Positions 25,016 through 33,468 of a stretch of 64,000 nucleotides of DNA are shown here, one piece after another. Source of the stretch: MGIIb-O1 sp002457595 (GTDB taxonomy: Archaea > Thermoplasmatota > Poseidoniia > Poseidoniales > Thalassarchaeaceae); contig JBJLBO010000004.1 of NCBI GenBank assembly GCA_045568115.1, positions 62,001 through 126,000 of the forward strand, read 5' to 3'. Each line of letters opens with the position of its first letter. The stretch's first letter is position 1. The position numbers and the translations under genes are program-made. Under the pieces are notes generated by a model that saw only the letters and a program-made list of their open reading frames with translations, had not been told where the DNA came from and ran no database searches.

Positions 25016-26103
25016 TGCGCGCAGTAATGGCCCTTAGTGGCGGTATGGATTCAACAGGGTTGCTGCTGCGTCTATTGGCTGATGGCTACAGAGTTTCCTG
25101 TATTTCATATGAATATGGTCAAAAACACAATATCGAGATTGATAGAGCTATTGCTAACATAGCCTACTTAGCCGATAATGACATTCAAGTGGATCATAAA
25201 ATTGCTGATTTATCTAGTATTATGGGGTTATTCGAATCATCCCTCATTTCGGGTGGTGAAGACGTACCAGAAGGACATTATGAAGAAGATCAAATGAAAT
25301 CGACTGTAGTCCCAAACAGGAACGCTATTTTCGCCTCAATTCTTTATGGATACGCGTTAAGTATCGCTCTACGTGAAGATACAGACGTTGAAATTGCTCT
25401 AGGTGTACATTCAGGAGATCATGCGATTTACCCTGATTGTAGACCTGAATTTTATGCTTCAATAGGCGAATCATTTGCTTTAGGCAATTGGGATTCGGAA
25501 AAAGTTTCATTCCACTTACCATATATCAGTGGAAATAAGGAAACAATACTGACTGATGCACTAAAGTCATGTAAAAAATTAGGTTTAGATTTTGATACTG
25601 TATTTGCTAATACAAACACCTCTTACAATCCAGATGAGGAGGGGAGGTCGTCAGGAACTAGTGGAGCTGATGTTGAACGAATTCTTGCTTTCCATGCAAT
25701 TGGACGTAAGGATCCTGTTGAGTATGTCAAACCCTGGGACGAAGTGCTTGCTGGCGCATTGAAGGCTCAACTTCGCTATCATGTGATGAAAGAAAATGGT
25801 ACAGAGCGCCCATTTACTGGAGAATACGATAAACATTTCGAAGAGGGTTTCTACAATTGTGCAGATTGTGGAAAAATACTTTTTGAATCAAAATCAAAAT
25901 TTGACTCAGGATGCGGATGGCCAGCATTTTCAAGTGAAACTGGAGAAGCAAACATTACTCAATTGAAGGATAATTCGCACGGAATGACTCGAATAGAAGT
26001 CAGATGTAGTGGTTGTGATTCGCATTTAGGCCATCTTTTCCATGAATCTAAAGGACCTAGATATTGTATTAATTCAATTTGTTTGGATTTCAAGGAGGAA
26101 TAG
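25015..26103 (+). CDS. fusion: 7-cyano-7-deazaguanine synthase (QueC) + methionine-R-sulfoxide reductase (MsrB)
   Basis: Two full domains in one 362-residue frame. Residues 1 to about 225 are QueC, an ATP-dependent enzyme making preQ0 from 7-carboxy-7-deazaguanine and ammonia: ALSGGMDSTGLLLRLL P-loop, YEYGQKH, VVPNRNAIF, GVHSGDHAIYPDCRPEF. The QueC C-terminus normally has four Cys binding zinc; here the aligned stretch TNTSYNPDEEGRSSGTSGAD has none. Residues about 236-362 are MsrB: ENGTERPFTGEY, zinc pairs NCADC and RCSGC, FDSGCGWPAF, HLGHLFHESKG and the catalytic Cys in RYCINSICL. The start at 25015 overlaps the queE stop. No stop or frameshift lies between domains, so the fusion is real in this sequence. 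Confidence 0.92.
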   Translation: MRAVMALSGGMDSTGLLLRLLADGYRVSCISYEYGQKHNIEIDRAIANIAYLADNDIQVDHKIADLSSIMGLFESSLISGGEDVPEGHYEEDQMKSTVVPNRNAIFASILYGYALSIALREDTDVEIALGVHSGDHAIYPDCRPEFYASIGESFALGNWDSEKVSFHLPYISGNKETILTDALKSCKKLGLDFDTVFANTNTSYNPDEEGRSSGTSGADVERILAFHAIGRKDPVEYVKPWDEVLAGALKAQLRYHVMKENGTERPFTGEYDKHFEEGFYNCADCGKILFESKSKFDSGCGWPAFSSETGEANITQLKDNSHGMTRIEVRCSGCDSHLGHLFHESKGPRYCINSICLDFKEE

Positions 26104-26105
26104 GA

Positions 26106-26555
26106 ATGGTTACAGCAATTAGGAGATGGATAGAGACAGACACAGGGCATAGAGTCCCTAATCATAAGAGTAAGTGCAGAAATATGCATGGTCATAGATA
26201 TCGTTGGGAAGCCGAACTTGTCGGAGAAGTTGTCAATGAATCCGGAGTTTCAGAAGAAGGCATGCTGATGGATTTTGCAGATGTATCAAAAATACTTACT
26301 GAGCACATTCATGATTTGGTCGATCACGCATTTATTGTGTACGAAAATGATACTGAAGCTATTGAGGCGTTATCTGTTATGGGAGAGGGTCACAAGACAT
26401 TGATTGTTTCATTTATTCCAACCGCTGAGAACCTTGCTAGGTGGGCATTTGAGCAAGTAGCGCCACATATTACGTCAGCATACGGAAATTCCCTCAGACT
26501 GCATGCATTTCACGTTAGAGAGACTCCTAAGTCTTGGGCATCCTGGCAGCCTTGA
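26106..26555 (+). CDS. queD: 6-carboxytetrahydropterin synthase QueD
   Basis: Converts dihydroneopterin triphosphate to 6-carboxy-5,6,7,8-tetrahydropterin, between FolE and QueE. Zinc His in TDTGHRVPNH and the CxxxHGH motif KCRNMHGHRY that marks QueD rather than eukaryotic PTPS; LMDFADVSKIL, DLVDHAFIVYEND and PTAENLARWAFE complete the family pattern. 149 residues. The ATG at 26106 is fixed by AAGGAGG at 26092-26098, itself inside the final codons of the queC-msrB gene. Confidence 0.94.
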   Translation: MVTAIRRWIETDTGHRVPNHKSKCRNMHGHRYRWEAELVGEVVNESGVSEEGMLMDFADVSKILTEHIHDLVDHAFIVYENDTEAIEALSVMGEGHKTLIVSFIPTAENLARWAFEQVAPHITSAYGNSLRLHAFHVRETPKSWASWQP

Positions 26556-26563
26556 ATCAAACG

Positions 26564-26785
26564 CTACCAATCTACTCGTACGAGGATTAAGTAGACAAGA
26601 AATAATCCACACAAATATAGAACGATTTTATCTCCATTTTTCTTTCTTTGTTCGATGTTTTCAACTATCTGGTTATATTTTTCAGGATCACCTTCAGCCT
26701 CTTTAAGTTTCTTTTTATCTGAGTTTTTTTTAGCTTTTGCACCAGCGCCATCGAGCGCTATCGTCGAGAGGAGTTCCAATACCAT
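26564..26785 (-). CDS. small single-span membrane protein, unknown (73 aa)
   Basis: Short frame MVLELLSTIALDGAGAKAKK... with a Lys/Glu-rich middle (KKNSDKKKLKEAEGDPEKYN) and one C-terminal hydrophobic segment (IVLYLCGLFLVYLILV) ending VDW. This tail-anchored layout, its ATG and position in a gap that has no other frame make it a plausible gene. Unrecognised; convergent with queD, 8 bases apart. Confidence 0.5.
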   Translation of the reverse strand: MVLELLSTIALDGAGAKAKKNSDKKKLKEAEGDPEKYNQIVENIEQRKKNGDKIVLYLCGLFLVYLILVRVDW

Positions 26786-26866
26786 GGGTGGCCTTAGTTA
26801 TACCTTGAGATAAATGATTTGCCTGCATTGACTATTGCTAACCCTATAGTTCACGGGTAATCTCAT

Positions 26867-26933
26867 GGGTAGCGTAATTGATGGATATGTAACAGACTAA
26901 ACGTTGCACGTAGGACTGTCAATTACGCTACCC
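26867..26933. promoter_or_regulatory. 15-bp perfect inverted repeat (gggtagcgtaattga) around a 37-base spacer
   Basis: Left arm 26867-26881 and right arm 26919-26933 are exact reverse complements. The pair lies 11 bases beyond the stop of the membrane-bound regulator gene, and upstream of the small membrane protein gene read on the same strand. It could be a paired operator for that promoter or a large hairpin in RNA. The first ten bases of the arm recur at 27846-27855, on the other side of the regulator gene. Confidence 0.6.
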
Positions 26934-26943
26934 TTTGCTTCTT

Positions 26944-27771
26944 TTAGGCCGCAGCCTCTATTCTCGAAATTTCTCTTGACGACACAAGAACATCTAATCC
27001 ACTGCCTGAGAGTCTCCACTTTGGACGACGAGCATCGGATGCGGCTTCTACATAGTCACCATTACGTAATTCCATTAAGTGATGGCTGAGAAGTTGACGT
27101 GAAATTTCCAATTTTTCCTGGAGCTCACGACCAGACATGCCAATATTTCCTGAACCCGAAAGAACCTCCAGAATAGCTAATCTTGTACCAATAATTGGAT
27201 TTTTAATTCGACTTACTTCTTCTTGAGTAAGACTAGAAACTGCATAACGACGTAATTTCCCATCCCTCCAAGAGATAACCTGACCGATCGATTCTAGGGT
27301 TTGAAGATGATATGCAGTGACACCATTAGCGAGCCCTAAGCCATCTCTGAGGGCAGAAAAATGGATGCCAGGGTTTGCTTCGAGGAAACCAAGAAGCCGA
27401 CCTCTAGTTAGTAGATCCTCACGATTTTTCTTCATCCTTGCTAGAAGAGGCGATACTAATGCGACAAGAACAGATACTCGCATTACTTCGAAAAAGATTG
27501 AGCCTACAGCAAGAGAACCTAGAGCTCCAGCACCCCCTGCAATTAGTCTACTTGGAGTATTAGATCGGGACTCGGCTTCTTTTCCCTCTGTTTCCAATAC
27601 AGGTTGAGTATCTTCGGAATCACTTTCTGCTAAAGCCATGTCTAGTGAAGATATTTCTTCATTAATTTCATCGAAGTTCTCTTCATTTGGAAAATTTATC
27701 ATCCAACTTCCGGCTAGAATGGCAGTAACAGCCAATACAGTAACAAAACGAACGGTTCGAACGCCCTGCAT
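26944..27771 (-). CDS. membrane-tethered regulator with two winged-helix domains
   Basis: 275 residues. N-terminal span FVTVLAVTAILAGSWMI (about 9-25), an acidic stretch of about 50 residues likely outside the membrane, a second hydrophobic segment (LIAGGAGALGSLAVGSIFF plus VSVLVALVSPLLA, about 76-110), then two wHTH domains. The first is DLLTRGRLLGFLEANPGIHF...VTAYHLQTLES; the second is GTRLAILEVLSGSGNIGMSG...LLSHHLMELRNG. ArsR/TrmB-like helices in tandem on a membrane anchor suggest a one-component sensor that acts on DNA from the membrane. The ligand is unknown. It is divergent from the peptidase gene and flanked on both sides by GGGTAGCGTA elements. Confidence 0.8.
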   Translation of the reverse strand: MQGVRTVRFVTVLAVTAILAGSWMINFPNEENFDEINEEISSLDMALAESDSEDTQPVLETEGKEAESRSNTPSRLIAGGAGALGSLAVGSIFFEVMRVSVLVALVSPLLARMKKNREDLLTRGRLLGFLEANPGIHFSALRDGLGLANGVTAYHLQTLESIGQVISWRDGKLRRYAVSSLTQEEVSRIKNPIIGTRLAILEVLSGSGNIGMSGRELQEKLEISRQLLSHHLMELRNGDYVEAASDARRPKWRLSGSGLDVLVSSREISRIEAAA

Positions 27772-27845
27772 AATATGCGCAAAGCACCTTTACCTATGAC
27801 TACCGTGGTGAGATGATTTGACAATTTAGAGCGCGATTCAATAAG

Positions 27846-27855
27846 GGGTAGCGTA
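27846..27855 (+). promoter_or_regulatory. third copy of gggtagcgta, upstream of the peptidase gene
   Basis: Ten bases identical to the start of the inverted-repeat arms at 26867 and 26933. It lies 17 bases before the peptidase ATG and 74 bases upstream of the divergent regulator gene. It may be a single operator half-site; one 10-mer alone could be chance. Confidence 0.4.
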
Positions 27856-27872
27856 TCAGAGTAGTTGTTACG

Positions 27873-28904
27873 ATGAGCGAAGAGGGTAACATGCTCGATT
27901 CAGATTCAGAAGAGTTAGCGCAAGCGATGCTTACAGCCGCACGTTCTGTTGTACGAACTTGCATGCAAATTCGCTCAGTAGAATCCGTTCTCGTAATAAC
28001 TGATCCGAAATTTGCTGAAGTCGGTCGGGCTCTATATGAAGCTTCAGCCGAAGTTACTGAGCGTATTCTACTGATGATGATGCCTGCCAGCCTACGCGAA
28101 GGAAGTGAGCCCCCTAATCAGGTAGCAGATTTAATGCGAAGGCAGGACGTAATTCTTATCGCAACACAATTCTCATTGACGCATACAAGGGCTCGTGCGA
28201 ATGCCTCAAGAGAAGGTGCACGAATTGCTTCAATGCCCGGAATTGATGCTCTAACCTTTGCTAATGGTGGGATGACTGCTGATTATAATGCACTACAGAA
28301 AGAAATTTCAGGAACCAATAAATTATTGCGCCGGCGGAGAGAAGTAGTAATCACCAGTGAAGCTGGAACTAATCTGACTTTTACAACTGGTGGGCGTTGG
28401 ATTCTTGAGGACAATGGAATTTGTAATCGGCCAGGTGTAATAACAAATCTTCCAGCAGGGAAAATTTTCGTCCTGCCAAAAGAGGGGACGGCTCATGGTA
28501 GAATTGTCATAGACGGCTCTTGGCAAGGAAAATTAGTAGATGAGCCAATTTCTATCCTAATAGAAAAAGGACAAATCGTTGACATTGTTGGCGGAGATGT
28601 AGCTGATCAGATAAATAGTAAAATCGAAGCCACAAAAACAGGATTAAGGCAATCGAAAGCAGCCTTAGTTGGAACTTTTGCCGAGTTCGGTTTTGGTATG
28701 AATCCAAGAGCGAAGCTATCTGGAAATTATCTAGAAGATTTAGTCTATAGAGGTGGGGCATATTTTGGTTTTGGAAATAACTTGGCACTTGGTGGAACTG
28801 CCTCCGTCCCCCTAAACCTTCGAGGAGTTGCCAGAAAACTTTCAGTCCAACTAGAGGATGTTGATCTCCTAGTCGAAGGTAAGGTAACTCTGAAGGTGAA
28901 ATGA
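27873..28904 (+). CDS. aminopeptidase, family M29-like (AmpT-type)
   Basis: Probable cytosolic metallo-aminopeptidase. The C-terminal half has family features: TSEAGTNLTFTTGGRW, GKIFVLPKEGTAHGRIVIDG, a LVGTFAEFGFGMNPRAKLSG block and a glycine-rich YRGGAYFGFGNNLALGG near the end. In typical members the last block reads T-x-H-x-A-F/L-G, with the His a metal ligand; here the matching position reads AYFGFG, so one ligand may be replaced and activity is uncertain. 343 residues; ATG start. Overlaps the TPK-like gene by 4 bases. Confidence 0.78.
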   Translation: MSEEGNMLDSDSEELAQAMLTAARSVVRTCMQIRSVESVLVITDPKFAEVGRALYEASAEVTERILLMMMPASLREGSEPPNQVADLMRRQDVILIATQFSLTHTRARANASREGARIASMPGIDALTFANGGMTADYNALQKEISGTNKLLRRRREVVITSEAGTNLTFTTGGRWILEDNGICNRPGVITNLPAGKIFVLPKEGTAHGRIVIDGSWQGKLVDEPISILIEKGQIVDIVGGDVADQINSKIEATKTGLRQSKAALVGTFAEFGFGMNPRAKLSGNYLEDLVYRGGAYFGFGNNLALGGTASVPLNLRGVARKLSVQLEDVDLLVEGKVTLKVK

Positions 28905-29509
28905 TGCACGCTATTCTTTGGTGTAATGGAGATATTCCAGATCACTCAAAAATCATGCCACTGTTGGAAGGAAATGTCATCTTTGGTGTTGACGGTGGTG
29001 CCGAAAAGGCCGAATCTGCGGGGTTCAAGGTAACAGAAGTATTAGGTGATTTAGATTCGGTAAAACCAGAAGATTGGAAGGGAAGATCAACCCTTCTTCC
29101 TGATGAATCGGCTAGTGATTTAGTGAAATCACTACGTCATCTGAAAACAAAAGGATATGATGAGATTGACATTGTTGGAATTGAAGGTGGTTGTCCAGAC
29201 CATATTTTGGGCGTTTGGGCTGCTCTAACAGAGGCCCCTGATGGCATGTCTATCAGAATGCATCATGAACACGGTATGACAATTAGATTACATCCTAATG
29301 AAGACGTATTTCAATTAATAATACCTGAAGGAGTTGAATTCTCGGTATTTGCTCTGGAGGAATGCAATTCTGTTTCAGTTAAGGGATCCAAATGGGAATT
29401 AGATAAGGAACCACTTTCATTCTCAACCAGAGGATTACATAACCAATCTGTTGGTGAAATAATCAGCATATCAGCCGATGGAATTCTAGCCATTATTCTT
29501 CATGAATAA
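28901..29509 (+). CDS. thiamine pyrophosphokinase-like protein
   Basis: Likely transfers pyrophosphate from ATP to thiamine or a related pyrimidine. VIFGVDGGAEKAESAG, VLGDLDSVKPEDW, the acidic DESASDLVKSLRHL and GIEGGCPDHILG follow the TPK order (GDxDS, DxxDxxKAL, GGRxDH). The Arg of GGRxDH is Cys-Pro here, so the exact substrate is less certain. 202 residues, including a small C-terminal beta domain ending IISISADGILAIIL. Starts within the peptidase stop (ATGATG). Confidence 0.82.
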   Translation: MMHAILWCNGDIPDHSKIMPLLEGNVIFGVDGGAEKAESAGFKVTEVLGDLDSVKPEDWKGRSTLLPDESASDLVKSLRHLKTKGYDEIDIVGIEGGCPDHILGVWAALTEAPDGMSIRMHHEHGMTIRLHPNEDVFQLIIPEGVEFSVFALEECNSVSVKGSKWELDKEPLSFSTRGLHNQSVGEIISISADGILAIILHE

Positions 29510-30598
29510 TCAATCATTAGATGATTTGGTTGGATTTAATGATAATAGCATTGCAATAGGCCGAGTGCGAGGATCACTATCTAATGCTAACTTCATTATT
29601 ACAGCCAATGGCACACCTAGAATCATTCCCATAATTCCCCATGCCCAGCCCCAGAATGCTACCAATATTAACAGAACAATGGGGGACATGTCCAACCTCT
29701 GTCCGGCAAGTTGAGGCTCGATAAATTGACCCCAAGCCAATTGGTTACCAAACAAGACTGCGAGAATCAAGAATGCGGTGGTTGGTTCGTGAAGAATGAA
29801 TGATATTATCACAGGGGGTATGAATGAAAGAGGCGCTCCAACATATGGCACGAAGTCAAGAAGGAATGTGATTGAGGCCCACATAAACCAACCAGGGATG
29901 TCTTGCCATGCAAGCAGAGCTGCTACTATGATAGCTTGACCGAACGCAACTGTAGCCTTTGTAATTACATAGGTGTTAATTCCCTTGCCTGCATTTTCTG
30001 TAATCTGGGAAAATCTTTCGATTTCCTCAGGATAAGCGGCCTTCAATCTAGCAGGTAAAGTCTCAGCCTCGACAATAATGAAAATCAGGAAAATGAAGGT
30101 TGTAATCGCGCTACCTGTGAATCCAGCAATGTCGCCAACGAAACCGGTGGCAATTTCGTTAATTCGCTGTACTGAAATCAGATCTGTAAGTGCGCTAGTA
30201 TCGAAACTGTAGCCGTAAATACTCAAGTCAGAAAACCAAGTAACCTTCTCGGTAAATTTTGAAGAAAGTGAATCCGCTTCATTACTAAAATCAGTTAGAG
30301 AATCGTACAGAATATTTCCTCCCATTAGGACAACTGCAATAACACCGAAAACAAGTATCCCGTAAGCAAGCAATGGATGGCCAAACCTTTCCTCAAGCCA
30401 CTGTGCAGGCGGTCGGATTAAGAAAAACAGTAGAATAGCTACAACGAGAGGTTGAATGATTACTTTGAGGTGAATAATTGCTAGAATTAGGATGAAAAGA
30501 AGTACTGCAATATTGGTTAGTGTGCTGAGTTCAACGCCCCGGAATCCTTTGCTTGAAGCCATGGCACTCATACTCCGGACGGGGAGGCGAGTCATCAA
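29510..30598 (-). CDS. AI-2E/PerM-family membrane transporter
   Basis: Multi-pass protein of the AI-2E family, with members ascribed export of autoinducer, Na+ or other solutes; substrate here unknown. Hydrophobic spans: LTNIAVLLFILILAII, PLVVAILLFFLI, YGILVFGVIAVVLMGG, an amphipathic loop of about 100 residues, ITTFIFLIFIIVEAE, and four C-terminal spans with FLLDFVPYVGAPLSFIPPV and GIMGMILGVPLAVI, the family signatures. 362 residues; convergent with the TPK-like gene with no gap. The first Met or the one at residue 10 may start it. Confidence 0.88.
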   Translation of the reverse strand: MMTRLPVRSMSAMASSKGFRGVELSTLTNIAVLLFILILAIIHLKVIIQPLVVAILLFFLIRPPAQWLEERFGHPLLAYGILVFGVIAVVLMGGNILYDSLTDFSNEADSLSSKFTEKVTWFSDLSIYGYSFDTSALTDLISVQRINEIATGFVGDIAGFTGSAITTFIFLIFIIVEAETLPARLKAAYPEEIERFSQITENAGKGINTYVITKATVAFGQAIIVAALLAWQDIPGWFMWASITFLLDFVPYVGAPLSFIPPVIISFILHEPTTAFLILAVLFGNQLAWGQFIEPQLAGQRLDMSPIVLLILVAFWGWAWGIMGMILGVPLAVIMKLALDSDPRTRPIAMLLSLNPTKSSND

Positions 30599-30705
30599 CT
30601 TCTCGCAAGCAATAATCTCCTGAAATCTATATTAATAGAACTAATTTATCCATATGACTCATACAATTAAGCACCGTAAGATAACGCTTTTTCATAAAAT
30701 TTTGC

Positions 30706-31986
30706 TCATTTCAGATGTTTTTCCATTACGAGATGGTAGATTTTTTCATAGGCCTCAGCATTATGTTCATAGGTGTACTTACTCAGAACCCTTTCACGCC
30801 CAAGCTGTGCTTGTTTTTCTCGCATTTCTGGCTTGTTTAAAGATTCAATAACACAATTTGCAAGATCGATGTGATCACCGCAATTAAACAAACCTCCAAC
30901 AGATGAGTCAATCATTTCAGTTAGAGGTGGTTTATTTACAGTTACAACAGGAGTTCCGCTTGCTAATGCTTCTAACGGGATTAGTCCCTGTCCTTCATAA
31001 TACGAAGGATATATTACCAAATCGGCTGAACGGAAATGTAGTGCTAAAAGTTCGAAATCCATCCCGGGCTGTATAATAACAGCATGACCAACCCCTAACT
31101 TCTTTGCTTGTCTTAGTAAAGTTCGACGCATATGACCTCGACCGATTATGACCAATTTGGCATTGGGGTGAGAATTGAGGATTTGAGGCATAGCTCGAAG
31201 AAGTGTATTATGTCCCTTTCGTGCGACTAACCTTCCTACAGCAAGTAATAGGGGAGTCTTTGTATCCGACCGACCGATTAGGGCTGCTTTATCTGCAGCA
31301 TCGTAAGAAATTCTAATTTCTTCATACGCCTTATGATCATCTGAGTCACTATGATTTACTGGCCTGAATACTTGATGATCGACCCCATATAGAACGGTTT
31401 CACAACACCAATCATCAGGGGGATTATACCATTGTTCAAATTCTCTACGTGTGGATTCAGAAATGGCAACACTGATAGCTGATTCATCTATTCCCGCTTG
31501 TTCATATCTAGAATAGTATTTAGCTGTCAATAAAATAGCTAAATCATTAGGATTTTTCCATGTTGCTGCCTCCTTATGTTGTGCAGCAAGCTTCATACCT
31601 TCACGTTCACCAATCCAACTACCATTAAGGGCAGAAACAACGGGAGCTATGTTTTCCCTAACCCATCTGTACTCTTTTTGATTCCAACTAACTAACGGGA
31701 GCAATGTATGAACAATATCGACCTTTTTTTCGTCATTAAGACGGCGTAAAGCCGTCAATGCGTTTTTTCCATAGGAACGAGTAAATGTCATTGGTAGTTT
31801 AAGCCAAGGAACTTGAATGACTTTCACGCCAGGTTGCTGGGGTGTTTGCTTAGAATGAGAACGAGTGATTACTGTAACATCGTGACCTCTTTTGGACAAA
31901 TGACTAGCTAGGTGATAAACAACCGAGCCTATCCCACCCCACCGAGGTGGATACTCGCCGGACAACATTGCGATGTGCAAACCCAT
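30706..31986 (-). CDS. glycosyltransferase family 4
   Basis: GT-B retaining glycosyltransferase, probably adding sugars to lipid or surface glycan. N-terminal domain begins MGLHIAMLSGEYPPRWGGIG and contains HLSKRGHDVTVITR; the C-terminal nucleotide-sugar domain has AVGRLVARKGHNTLLRAMP, KLVIIGRGHMRRTLLR, SADLVIYPSYYEGQGLIPLE (EX7E motif) and ASGTPVV. I start it at the ATG at 31986; the open frame continues 18 codons upstream without family similarity. 426 residues. Confidence 0.88.
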   Translation of the reverse strand: MGLHIAMLSGEYPPRWGGIGSVVYHLASHLSKRGHDVTVITRSHSKQTPQQPGVKVIQVPWLKLPMTFTRSYGKNALTALRRLNDEKKVDIVHTLLPLVSWNQKEYRWVRENIAPVVSALNGSWIGEREGMKLAAQHKEAATWKNPNDLAILLTAKYYSRYEQAGIDESAISVAISESTRREFEQWYNPPDDWCCETVLYGVDHQVFRPVNHSDSDDHKAYEEIRISYDAADKAALIGRSDTKTPLLLAVGRLVARKGHNTLLRAMPQILNSHPNAKLVIIGRGHMRRTLLRQAKKLGVGHAVIIQPGMDFELLALHFRSADLVIYPSYYEGQGLIPLEALASGTPVVTVNKPPLTEMIDSSVGGLFNCGDHIDLANCVIESLNKPEMREKQAQLGRERVLSKYTYEHNAEAYEKIYHLVMEKHLK

Positions 31987-32114
31987 CTTCTCAACGGTCG
32001 CTAACCGGATACTCATTTCAATCGAATGGGTTGATGACACTTAATCCTAGATAATTCAAGCCCATAGATTAGTATTATTCATAGCAGGAAGGCAGGTCGC
32101 TTCAATCGATTCAG

Positions 32115-32846
32115 ATGTCCGATACCCTTCCTGTGCATGTGACCGTAGTCATCCCTACTCGCAATGAAGAGGCCGCTATCGTCGATACCATTCGTTCAGT
32201 TCCTAATGACGGATGGTGTGAAAAATTGGATTTTCTAATTGTTGATGGGAATTCGACTGATAGAACTTGTGAATTAGCCGAACAGGAAGGAGCTACTGTT
32301 TACCGAGAACCTCGCAAAGGATATGGGCGAGCCTACAAAACTGGTTTTGTACTTGCTCCGGGTGAAATAATTATCACAATGGATGCAGATTGCACCTATC
32401 CTGGGGAAGAAGTCCCCAATTTGGTTAAGAAATTACTAGATGAAGATTTACAGTGGATTACTTGTGATCGATTAAGAAGAGCCGAGGAAGGAGCAATGCC
32501 TGGGATTCATGGATTTGGAAACTGGGTTCTTTCTACTACAGCTACCATCTTGTATTGGTATGGAATTCATGATTCACAAAGTGGAATGTGGGTTTTTAGA
32601 AAATCCATTTTCGATGATGAGAGGGTTCGTCCGAAACACGATGGAATGCCTTTATCTCAGGAATTCAAAATAAGAGCACGGCGATATTTGGGCAAGAAGA
32701 AGACTACAGAAGTTTCTGTACCTTATCGGCCTCGTGTAGGTGAGGCTGAGATTAATACATGGGGGGATGGGTTGCTAAACCTAAGATTCCTCTTTACTCA
32801 TAGATTGGGCCTTACTCGTCAGGTGACTCCTTGGGGTCCTGAATAA
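32115..32846 (+). CDS. glycosyltransferase family 2 (dolichyl-phosphate mannosyltransferase-like)
   Basis: GT-A enzyme likely to load a sugar onto a polyprenyl phosphate or glycan. VTVVIPTRNEEAAIVDTIRS, IVDGNSTDRT, YREPRKGYGRAYKTGF and the DxD-type ITMDADCTYPGEEVP are typical. 243 residues without a C-terminal membrane domain; the C-terminal EINTWGDGLLNLRFLFTHRL is shared with archaeal DPM-like proteins. It is divergent from the GT4 gene; a small membrane protein follows after 11 bases. Confidence 0.88.
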   Translation: MSDTLPVHVTVVIPTRNEEAAIVDTIRSVPNDGWCEKLDFLIVDGNSTDRTCELAEQEGATVYREPRKGYGRAYKTGFVLAPGEIIITMDADCTYPGEEVPNLVKKLLDEDLQWITCDRLRRAEEGAMPGIHGFGNWVLSTTATILYWYGIHDSQSGMWVFRKSIFDDERVRPKHDGMPLSQEFKIRARRYLGKKKTTEVSVPYRPRVGEAEINTWGDGLLNLRFLFTHRLGLTRQVTPWGPE

Positions 32847-32857
32847 CCAATGGGACT

Positions 32858-33463
32858 ATGGATATAGTGTGGCCTACAGTGTTCATGGAGCCACTGACCG
32901 CATTCCTAATGATTGCGGATTTTTCGTTGGCAATATTTTTTGTTTGCTTATTTCATTGGCTATATCGAACTGAAAAAATCTCTCTAGCATATCTGTATGC
33001 ATTCTGGTTTGGCACATTGATAGGATCGACTTGGGAGTTCACATTTCTATTCCTCGGCCCCGAGTTTCTCCATGGAGCTGTTGAGTGGCCATGGGGGCTA
33101 GATGGATGGCCTCGTAAGGTATCACATTCTATTTGGGATGGAGCGATTTTCATGTTCGGAGTTTATCTTTGCCATAGATGGTTAGAAGGTGAATTATTCC
33201 AACGATTTAGTTCCAAAGAATTAGGGATAATGTTTTGTTGGGGACTTTTTCAGGAACTTCTAGTTGAGTATCTTTTCAATGGTCGAGTATGGATATACGA
33301 ACCATTATCGTGGAATCCTGTAATTATTCCGACCATTCCTGGCTCCGCCCCAATGTCGCCTGGATATACTTTGATTCCTCAAGCAGTCTGGGTAATTGCA
33401 CCAGTGGTATTCTATGTCAGTTTCTTGTGGATAGTCAAACGATATCCTGATTCTAAATCATAG
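32858..33463 (+). CDS. multi-pass membrane protein, unknown
   Basis: Unrecognised, 201 residues, about six hydrophobic segments (FLMIADFSLAIFFVCLFHWL; AYLYAFWFGTLIGSTWEF; HSIWDGAIFMFGVYLCHRWL; GIMFCWGLFQELLVEYLF; VWVIAPVVFYVSFLWIV). The repeated TWEF, WDG and QELLVEY acidic residues inside spans are unusual for a simple anchor and might form an active site. It follows the GT2 gene and may handle its lipid carrier or product, which is inference. The first ATG gives MDIVWPT; MEPLTAF ten codons on is also possible. Confidence 0.7.
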   Translation: MDIVWPTVFMEPLTAFLMIADFSLAIFFVCLFHWLYRTEKISLAYLYAFWFGTLIGSTWEFTFLFLGPEFLHGAVEWPWGLDGWPRKVSHSIWDGAIFMFGVYLCHRWLEGELFQRFSSKELGIMFCWGLFQELLVEYLFNGRVWIYEPLSWNPVIIPTIPGSAPMSPGYTLIPQAVWVIAPVVFYVSFLWIVKRYPDSKS

Positions 33464-33468
33464 AGGCA

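Noticed and set aside
25015..25740. QueC half as a QatC-type antiviral protein
   Set aside because: It lies in order with folE, queE and queD, so pathway function is much more likely than the defence role of the QueC-like QatC.
27748..27762. gaacggttcgaacgc as another tRNA T-arm
   Set aside because: The spacing does not fit the B-box (one base too many) and it is coding sequence of the membrane-bound regulator.
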